28,130 nt of DNA, taken from assembly GCA_023410295.1 (NCBI GenBank), contig JAEYPY010000042.1:1-28130 (forward strand), written 5' to 3'. The notes beneath the pieces were generated by a model, which saw only the letters and a program-made list of their open reading frames with translations, did not search any database and was not told the DNA's origin. Positions 23,066-28,130 of this stretch are shown here, one piece after another. Each line of letters starts with the position of its first letter. Positions within the stretch are counted from its first letter, which is position 1. The translations under genes and the position numbers were made by a program. The DNA is from Pseudomonadota bacterium. GTDB lineage: Bacteria; Pseudomonadota; Alphaproteobacteria; Caulobacterales; Aquidulcibacteraceae.

Positions 23066-24142
23066 ATGACTGAAACCGAAGATCCGCACGCCCAATTCAA
23101 AGGCGTCAAGCCCGTCGAAGACCGCCATCGCCTTGACGAAGCGGCGCTTCACGCGTGGCTCGCGGCGAATGTCGAAGACTACACGGGCCCGCTGACGCTC
23201 AATCAGTTCAAGGGCGGCCAATCCAATCCGACCTACCAGCTCGTCACGCCGACGCGAAAGTACGTGCTGCGAAAAAAGCCAAGCGGCAAGCTCTTGCCCT
23301 CCGCGCACGCCGTTGACCGCGAATTCCGCGTCATCTCCGCGCTTCACCCGACCGGCTTTCCCGTCGCGCGGCCATATGCACTCTGCACCGATGAGAGCGT
23401 CATCGGCGCGATGTTCTACGTCATGGAGAATGTCGAAGGCCGCGTCTTGTGGAATGGCGCGCTGCCGGAGCTAGAGAAGGCGGATCGCCGCCGCCTCTAC
23501 GAAAACAAGATCGCGACGCTGGCGCAGCTGCACAACACCGATCACGAAAAGATCGGCCTCAGCGATTACGGCAAGCCCGGCAACTATTTCGCACGCCAGA
23601 TCGACCGCTGGTCGAAGCAATACAAGCTCAGCGAAACCGAAACCATCGACGAGATGAACCGCCTGATCGAATGGCTGCCGCAAACCATTCCACCGGGCGA
23701 GCGCACCTCGATCGTTCACGGCGATTATCGGCTCGACAACCTCATCCTGCACGAAAGCGAACCGCGCGTGATCGCGGTGCTGGATTGGGAGCTCTCAACG
23801 CTGGGCGATCCGCTCGGCGACTTCACCTATTATCTAATGAATTGGGTGATGCCGCACGATGGCCGCGCCGGCCTCGGCGGGCTCGATGTGCAATCGCTCG
23901 GCATCCCGACGCTCGAAGAAGCCGTCCAACTCTATTGCGCGCAAACCGGCCGCGACGGCATCCCCGCGCTCGATTGGTATTTCTCCTACAACGCCTTCCG
24001 TCTCGCCTGCATTCTGCAAGGCATCGCCGGCCGCGTGCGCGACGGCACCGCCGCCAGCGCCCACGCCACGCAAATGATTGAGCGCATCCGCCCACTCGCC
24101 AGCGCCGCGTTCATGTACGCGCAGAAGGCCGGGCTGAAGTAA
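23066..24142 (+). CDS. APH-type phosphotransferase family protein (ACAD10/11-like)
   Basis: A 358-residue protein with an aminoglycoside-phosphotransferase/choline-kinase fold. The N-lobe contains FKGGQSNPTYQLV (48-60), the glycine-rich region of this subfamily, and KYVLRKKPSGKLLPSAHAVD with the ATP-binding Lys. The C-lobe has the Brenner motif HGDYRLDNLI (218-227, catalytic Asp220) and AVLDWELSTLGDPLGDF, whose Asp (about 240) binds metal. This set matches the kinase-like domain of mammalian ACAD10/ACAD11 and bacterial homologues near acyl-CoA dehydrogenases, proposed to phosphorylate 4-hydroxy acyl-CoAs. No acyl-CoA dehydrogenase gene is nearby, so that substrate is a guess. The ATG at 23066 follows a weak GGAACAGCG site. 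Confidence 0.87.
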   Translation: MTETEDPHAQFKGVKPVEDRHRLDEAALHAWLAANVEDYTGPLTLNQFKGGQSNPTYQLVTPTRKYVLRKKPSGKLLPSAHAVDREFRVISALHPTGFPVARPYALCTDESVIGAMFYVMENVEGRVLWNGALPELEKADRRRLYENKIATLAQLHNTDHEKIGLSDYGKPGNYFARQIDRWSKQYKLSETETIDEMNRLIEWLPQTIPPGERTSIVHGDYRLDNLILHESEPRVIAVLDWELSTLGDPLGDFTYYLMNWVMPHDGRAGLGGLDVQSLGIPTLEEAVQLYCAQTGRDGIPALDWYFSYNAFRLACILQGIAGRVRDGTAASAHATQMIERIRPLASAAFMYAQKAGLK

Positions 24143-24154
24143 GCGCGCGTTGGG

Positions 24155-24177
24155 TGGATAGAACGCCGCACTATCCA
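24155..24177 (+). terminator. Hairpin after the phosphotransferase gene
   Basis: TGGATAG (24155-24161) and CTATCCA (24171-24177) form a perfect seven-base-pair stem with a nine-base loop, 13 bases after the stop codon. There is no T-run behind it. It is a plausible weak terminator or 3'-end stabiliser. Confidence 0.35.
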
Positions 24178-24238
24178 ACACACGGCACATGGAGCGCCAA
24201 TCTCCAAACTCGCATTTGCACAAGCATTTCAAGCACCA

Positions 24239-24258
24239 CGCGGGTCCGAAGACCCGCG
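24239..24258 (+). terminator. GC-rich hairpin with CGAA loop
   Basis: CGCGGGTC (24239-24246), loop CGAA, and GACCCGCG (24251-24258) form a perfect eight-base-pair stem in the 166-base gap between the phosphotransferase and the next ORF. It is a good terminator-type hairpin though without a T-run. The rest of this gap shows nothing I can name. Confidence 0.45.
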
Positions 24259-24308
24259 CTCCCACCAAGTCAATCCGACCGACTAGCGGCGCTCCTACAC
24301 TGCCGCAC

Positions 24309-24809
24309 ATGACTCACACCCAACCCATCATCACAGAAGCCCGCGTCGAAGCGTTCACCGCTTCAGCGCTGCGCCTGTTGGGTTGGCTGTTCGCGCTCAT
24401 CGTGCGCATGGGCGCTACCGGCCGCGGTGCGCGTTTGCGTCACATTCTCAGCTTCGCCGAGCGCGCTGTTGAGCAAATTCTTTTCCTCAAAGCCGTTGCG
24501 CTCTACGGCCCGCCGCCGAGCCGCAAAATTCATCCGCGCGGCGCGCGCCCAGGCTTTCGCCGCATCCAGCGCCGGCGCCGGCGTCTCTTCTTTCGCAGCG
24601 CCGGGATCCGCGCGCGCAAAGCTCATGCGCTCACCCGCGTCATCGCCCTCATTGATGCGCTGACGCGCCCAGCGCGCGCCGTTGCTTATTTCATGAAGCG
24701 CCTGTGCAACGGACTGCGCCCCGCCTGCATCATCCCCACCGCGCCGCCCGCCGCGCGCCGTCACGATGTCTGTACCGCGCCTGCGACCGCGTTCGCCGAC
24801 ACCTCCTAA
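24309..24809 (+). CDS. Hypothetical Arg-rich protein with an N-terminal hydrophobic segment
   Basis: I recognise no named family. From the ATG at 24309 it encodes 166 residues. There is a hydrophobic stretch, ASALRLLGWLFALIVRMG (about 18-35), then AVEQILFLKAVALYGPPPSR (a possible second amphipathic helix). A very basic middle, FRRIQRRRRRLFFRSAGIR (about 94-112), and a Pro/Ala-rich tail follow. The extension to 24189 would cover the CGAA-loop hairpin, so I do not use it. Third-position G+C bias is weaker than in the surrounding genes and no ribosome-binding site is obvious. Conserved-looking pieces such as LFLKAVALYGPPP and VALIDALTRPARAVAYFMKR make a real gene more likely than not. It is followed by 152 bases with no feature except the next ribosome-binding site. 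Confidence 0.5.
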   Translation: MTHTQPIITEARVEAFTASALRLLGWLFALIVRMGATGRGARLRHILSFAERAVEQILFLKAVALYGPPPSRKIHPRGARPGFRRIQRRRRRLFFRSAGIRARKAHALTRVIALIDALTRPARAVAYFMKRLCNGLRPACIIPTAPPAARRHDVCTAPATAFADTS

Positions 24810-24961
24810 ACCGCGTTCATGCTCCAACTCAGTCTCCAAACCCCGCGCCAATCACCGATTCGCGCGGCGCCCCCACGCGCCCGCCATACAAGCCCTCGCG
24901 CGCCAAGCGCGCCCCATTGACCGCCGCGCTTTACCCGGCTCATGAATACCCAAGGAGCCAC

Positions 24962-25396
24962 ATGAACGAGCGCCAGCGCGATCTCTTCCTTTATCTCTGG
25001 TCGCGCCGGCGCACGACCGGCCCCGCAGCGATCGCACTGCGCGGCGCCATCATCGGCGCACTCGGCGGCGTCGCCTTCGCCGCCATCATGCTGGGCGCGG
25101 TCGGCGCTGACCGCGGCAGCTATACCGGCATTTCCGCGCTGCTGCCGCTGATCGAGCGCGGCGGGCTGCTGCTTGGTCTCGCGGTCCCCGCTTTCGCCTG
25201 GATCGGTTATCTCGGCGCCTCTCGCGTCTACGCTGCGCAAGAAGCGATGTACCAATCCATGCTCGCCGCCGGCGCCCGAGTGCCCGAGCAGAAGCCGGTG
25301 ATGCAAGCGAGCGACCGCGGCCCCGCCATCGCCGTCGCCATCGCCGCGGCAATCATCGTCGGCTTCATCGTCATTCTTTTCATCATGTACTGGTGA
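24962..25396 (+). CDS. Hypothetical membrane protein, first of a tandem paralogous pair
   Basis: A 144-residue protein of unknown family. It has an N-terminal cytoplasmic-looking tail with the motif FLYLWSRRR (9-17), then three hydrophobic segments at about 24-47 (LRGAIIGALGGVAFAAIMLGAV), 62-83 (with AVPAFAWIGYLGASRVYAAQE) and 120-143. The order of these parts, and the motif before the first helix, match the next gene, so they look like products of a tandem duplication. AAGGAGCC seven bases upstream supports the ATG at 24962. The two genes are separated by three bases and are certainly cotranscribed. Function cannot be assigned; nothing enzymatic is visible. Confidence 0.78.
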   Translation: MNERQRDLFLYLWSRRRTTGPAAIALRGAIIGALGGVAFAAIMLGAVGADRGSYTGISALLPLIERGGLLLGLAVPAFAWIGYLGASRVYAAQEAMYQSMLAAGARVPEQKPVMQASDRGPAIAVAIAAAIIVGFIVILFIMYW

Positions 25397-25399
25397 GCC

Positions 25400-25870
25400 A
25401 TGAAAGAGCGCGAGCAGGCAGCGTTTCTCTGGCAATGGACAGAACGCCGGCGCATCGGCAAACGCGGCGCACTCCTGTTTGGACTTGGCATTGGCGCTTT
25501 AGGTGGGCTCCTGTTCGCTGTCCTGATGCTCTACGCCATGACGGCGAATGGCGGCACGTTTGAAGTCTCCGACGACGTTGCGCCCTTCTTCCGCTGGCTT
25601 GCTGATCTCCTGGGCCCGACCGGCTTTCTGTTCGTCGTCGCCATTCCGCCGTTCGCGCTGCTTGGCGCCTTTCTGGCCAATCGCGTCTGGGGCATGCTGG
25701 AATCCCGCTACGTGGCGCTCATCCACGCCGGCATACGAATCCCCGACACGAAACCGCGCTGGAGCCTCAAGGATCGCGCTCCTGCGCTGGCGGTGCTCGG
25801 CGGCTTCATTCTGCTCGCGCTTTGGCTGCTGGGCATGCTGATCTGGGAAATCGAACACGGCGGACTCTAG
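25400..25870 (+). CDS. Hypothetical membrane protein, second of a tandem paralogous pair
   Basis: A 156-residue membrane protein of unknown family. FLWQWTERRRIGKRGALLFG (9-28) corresponds to FLYLWSRRRTTGPAAIALRG of the preceding gene, and GIGALGGLLFAVLML to IIGALGGVAFAAIML. The second and third helices (about 73-98 and 130-150) are also at equivalent places, with VAIPPFALLGAFLANRVW opposite AVPAFAWIGYLGASRVY, and IRIPDTKP opposite ARVPEQKP. The two proteins are therefore paralogues that have diverged considerably. It starts three bases after the first gene stops. The amidohydrolase gene begins 22 bases after it and may be in the same operon. Confidence 0.78.
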   Translation: MKEREQAAFLWQWTERRRIGKRGALLFGLGIGALGGLLFAVLMLYAMTANGGTFEVSDDVAPFFRWLADLLGPTGFLFVVAIPPFALLGAFLANRVWGMLESRYVALIHAGIRIPDTKPRWSLKDRAPALAVLGGFILLALWLLGMLIWEIEHGGL

Positions 25871-25892
25871 TGCGCGGCTCAAGGGGGAAATC

Positions 25893-27206
25893 ATGCTGAG
25901 ACGCATTTCACATTTCATCGGCGCGCTCGGCGCGAGCGCGCTTCTGACCACGTCAAGCTTCGCGCAAGATGCCACGCACCAGGTCGCCAGCATCATCCAT
26001 GCCGGCCGGCTCCTGGCGGACGCTTCCACCGGTCGCATCGCGAACGAACAATCCATCCTCGTCGACGCGAACGGCAATATCATCGGCGTCGAACCCGGCT
26101 ACGTGACCCGCGACGGCGCGGAGATCATCGATCAGCGCAATCGCTTCGTGCTGCCGGGCCTGATCGACAGTCACGTCCATCTCACCGGTGAACTCGGCCC
26201 CGATCAGCTGATCGAGGAAGTGACGCTGACGTCTTCCGATGCCGCGTTACGCGGCGCCCAGCATGCACGCACGACGCTGCTTGCCGGCTTCACCACCGTC
26301 GCCGATCTCGGCGCTTACAACGACGCCATCTTCGCCCTTCGCCGCGCCATCGCCGAACGCCGTATCCCCGGCCCGCGCATCATCGCTTCGGGCTCCGCTA
26401 TTACGCCGGACGGCGGCCACGGCGACGTCAACGGCTATGCGCCCGCCGTCAACGACGCGCTGCGCAGCCCTAGCGCCTGCTCCGGCGCCGACGATTGCCG
26501 CCGCGCCGTACGCCGTCAGATCCAAGCGGGCGCCGACGTGATCAAGATCACCGCAACAGGCGGCGTGCTTTCCAACACCGCGGCCGGCGTCGAGCAGCAG
26601 TTCAGCGATGCCGAGCTGCAAGCCATCGTCGAAGCGGCCCACGCCATGGGCCGTCGCGTCACCGCCCACGCACACGGCGCTGGCGGCATCAATGCAGCGC
26701 TCCGCGCCGGCGTCGATTCCATCGAGCATGGCTCCTACACCGATGAAGAATCCTTGCGCCTTTTCCGCCGCGGTAATGCGTACCTCGTGCCGACGATCCT
26801 CGCCGGCGTCACGGTCGAAGAAATGGCCGATGCCGGCGGCGTGCTGACGCCGGCGCAGGCAGACAAGGCGCGCGAAGTCGGCACGCGCATGCGCCAATCG
26901 ATCCGCAATGCACGCCGCGCTGGCGTCAACGTCGCCTTCGGCACCGATACTGGCGTCTCGCGTCACGGCCTCAACGCGCGCGAATTCCAGTTCCTGGTTG
27001 AAGGCGGCTTTACGCCGATGCAGGCCATTCGCCTCGCCACGGTGGACGCCGCAGATCATCTGCAGCTTACCGGCGTCACCGGCCGCATCGCGCCGGGTTA
27101 TGCAGCCGACATCATCGCCGTCGATGGCGATCCGACACAGGATGTAGCCACGCTGATGAACGTACGCTTCGTTATGGCGCGCGGGACAGTGGCGAAGGAC
27201 GAGTAG
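25893..27206 (+). CDS. Secreted metal-dependent amidohydrolase (prolidase/imidazolonepropionase-like)
   Basis: A 437-residue amidohydrolase-superfamily enzyme with a cleavable signal peptide ending near SSFAQDA (about 25). After the small beta domain the metal site follows: LIDSHVHL with His94 and His96, VIKITATGG with Lys218 as the probable carboxylated lysine bridging two metals, TAHAHG (His259/His261), IEHGSY with His279, and GTDTG with Asp352. This set matches the Xaa-Pro dipeptidase/Sgx-type carboxypeptidase group, which hydrolyses the C-terminal amino acid of dipeptides or acyl amino acids. Substrate specificity cannot be read out. GGGGGAAATC precedes the ATG. The C-terminus with GYAADIIAVDGDPTQDV is the usual end of the second beta domain. 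Confidence 0.9.
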   Translation: MLRRISHFIGALGASALLTTSSFAQDATHQVASIIHAGRLLADASTGRIANEQSILVDANGNIIGVEPGYVTRDGAEIIDQRNRFVLPGLIDSHVHLTGELGPDQLIEEVTLTSSDAALRGAQHARTTLLAGFTTVADLGAYNDAIFALRRAIAERRIPGPRIIASGSAITPDGGHGDVNGYAPAVNDALRSPSACSGADDCRRAVRRQIQAGADVIKITATGGVLSNTAAGVEQQFSDAELQAIVEAAHAMGRRVTAHAHGAGGINAALRAGVDSIEHGSYTDEESLRLFRRGNAYLVPTILAGVTVEEMADAGGVLTPAQADKAREVGTRMRQSIRNARRAGVNVAFGTDTGVSRHGLNAREFQFLVEGGFTPMQAIRLATVDAADHLQLTGVTGRIAPGYAADIIAVDGDPTQDVATLMNVRFVMARGTVAKDE

Positions 27207-27238
27207 TCGGCGAGCGAGAACACGGCTAAGCAGCGCTC

Positions 27239-28130
27239 ATGCTCCGTGTCATCGCCCGAGGCGGCGCCGAAACGAAACCAGAAGCCGACGACGCACTCTG
27301 GTACGATCTGGAATCGCCGACCGACCAGGAAGAGGCGGAAGTCGAAGCTTGCCTTCGCATTGATGTGCCCATTCCAGCCGAGCGCGCGGCGTTCGAAGAA
27401 TCCGCGCGCTTCTACGAAGAAGGCGAAGCGCTGCACCTGACGGCGACGTTGCTCGGCCGCCGCGACGAAGGTCCGCTCGTTTCTGGCGCGGTCACGTTCA
27501 TCATCATCGGCGATAAACTCGTTACGGTCCGCACCATTCGTCCGCGCGCGTTCGAGATCGGCGAAAAGCGCGCTTCGGCGCGCATCGGTTCGGCCAAGAC
27601 CGGCGCGGAGGTTGTCCTCGCCCTGCTCGAAGGCGCGGCAGAGCGGCTGGCGGACGTGCTCGCCGAACAAACGCGTGCGGCGGAGGCAATCTCGATCCGC
27701 ACCTTCGACGAAACGGAGACGATCGATCTGCGCAAATCGCTGCGCGAGCTCGGCCGCATCGGCGCCATCGTCGCCTTGGTGCATGACGCCTTGTCGAGCA
27801 TTCAGCGCCTCTTGGTTTACGCACGCGCCACCAAGAACAAGTATGGGCTCGATACGGGGCGCGTCTCCGCGCTCGCGCGCGACGTCGGCGAGCTTGAGCG
27901 CATTGCTGAATCGATGCAGCCGCGTCTTGCGTATTTGCAGGACGCAATGCTCGGCCTCATCAACGCGGCACAAACGAACGTGCTGAAAGCGCTTTCGCTT
28001 GCCACCATCGCCTTCGTTCCGCCGACGCTGATCGCTTCGATCTTCGGCATGAATTTTCAGCACATGACCTGGTTTCAAGAGCGGTGGGGGCCGTGGGTCG
28101 GCGTCGCGCTTATTTTAATCGCGCCGGCAC
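27239..28130 (+). CDS. CorA-like Mg2+/divalent cation transporter (3' end outside window)
   Basis: An open frame from the ATG at 27239 runs without a stop to the window edge, giving 297 residues. The start MLRVIARGG and ADDALWYDLESPTDQEEAEVE are typical of CorA-family cytoplasmic domains. After the alpha/beta domain come long helices (about 120-250) and then SLATIAFVPPTLIASIFGMNF with the hallmark GMN filter at residues 270-272, closing the first membrane helix. The second helix (WVGVALILIAPA) is cut by the edge. CorA proteins form pentameric inner-membrane channels for Mg2+, Co2+ or Ni2+. It sits 32 bases after the amidohydrolase gene and may be cotranscribed with it. The missing part should be only about 15-25 residues. 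Confidence 0.9.
   Translation, partial: MLRVIARGGAETKPEADDALWYDLESPTDQEEAEVEACLRIDVPIPAERAAFEESARFYEEGEALHLTATLLGRRDEGPLVSGAVTFIIIGDKLVTVRTIRPRAFEIGEKRASARIGSAKTGAEVVLALLEGAAERLADVLAEQTRAAEAISIRTFDETETIDLRKSLRELGRIGAIVALVHDALSSIQRLLVYARATKNKYGLDTGRVSALARDVGELERIAESMQPRLAYLQDAMLGLINAAQTNVLKALSLATIAFVPPTLIASIFGMNFQHMTWFQERWGPWVGVALILIAPA

Noticed and set aside
27098..28078. 326-residue minus-strand ORF at the right edge
   Set aside because: It is antisense to the CorA-like gene, whose GMN motif and codon bias are clear on the plus strand.

Overview
The window looks like chromosomal DNA of a high-GC alphaproteobacterium. The lipid A gene order (IMPase/CysQ, DUF4170, MsbA-type ABC exporter, DUF374, waaA, lpxK), the DUF2093 protein and a probable EcfG-type promoter all point to that class. 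A member of or near Caulobacterales/Hyphomonadaceae is my best guess, but this is inferred from gene content and style, not from a marker gene. Coding density is high and almost all genes have strongly GC-biased third codon positions.

Layout. (1) Bases 1 to about 97 carry a fragment resembling an actinobacterial threonine ammonia-lyase, joined out of frame to the C-terminal third of an inositol-monophosphatase/CysQ protein. This looks like a chimeric join at the sequence edge. (2) 98-7098 is a lipid A/LPS block: IMPase, DUF4170, ABC exporter, a convergent PTP-like phosphatase, then DUF374 acyltransferase, waaA (Kdo transferase), lpxK and an LpxL-type acyltransferase, the last four with overlapping ends. 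(3) 7100-9659 holds an NTF2-like protein, a secreted cupin, a less GC-rich membrane protein, an M23 lipoprotein peptidase and a DUF2093 protein. (4) 9758-15417 holds a SulP transporter, an orphan Rieske oxygenase, an APC permease and xseA. (5) 15491-19567 holds a large repeat-built (probable beta-helix) membrane protein and an M1 aminopeptidase lipoprotein. (6) 19687-21600 holds a hemerythrin-like protein behind an EcfG-like promoter, a tandem universal stress protein and a globin. (7) 21649-28130 holds purD, a palindromic intergenic element, an APH-type kinase-like protein, an unrecognised Arg-rich protein, two tandem paralogous membrane proteins, a secreted amidohydrolase and a CorA-like transporter running off the end.

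The genes of block 2 act together: Kdo2-lipid A assembly (LpxK, WaaA, LpxL) and export by the MsbA-like protein, with DUF374 and the phosphatase as possible tailoring enzymes. Block 6 suggests a stress and oxygen/NO handling group. Most of the rest is housekeeping. I did not find a mobile element, CRISPR array, tRNA/rRNA or obvious defence system. The least explained parts are the repeat-plus-membrane protein at 15491-17608, the phosphatase inside the lipid A block, the tandem paralogues at 24962-25870 and the Arg-rich ORF at 24309-24809.
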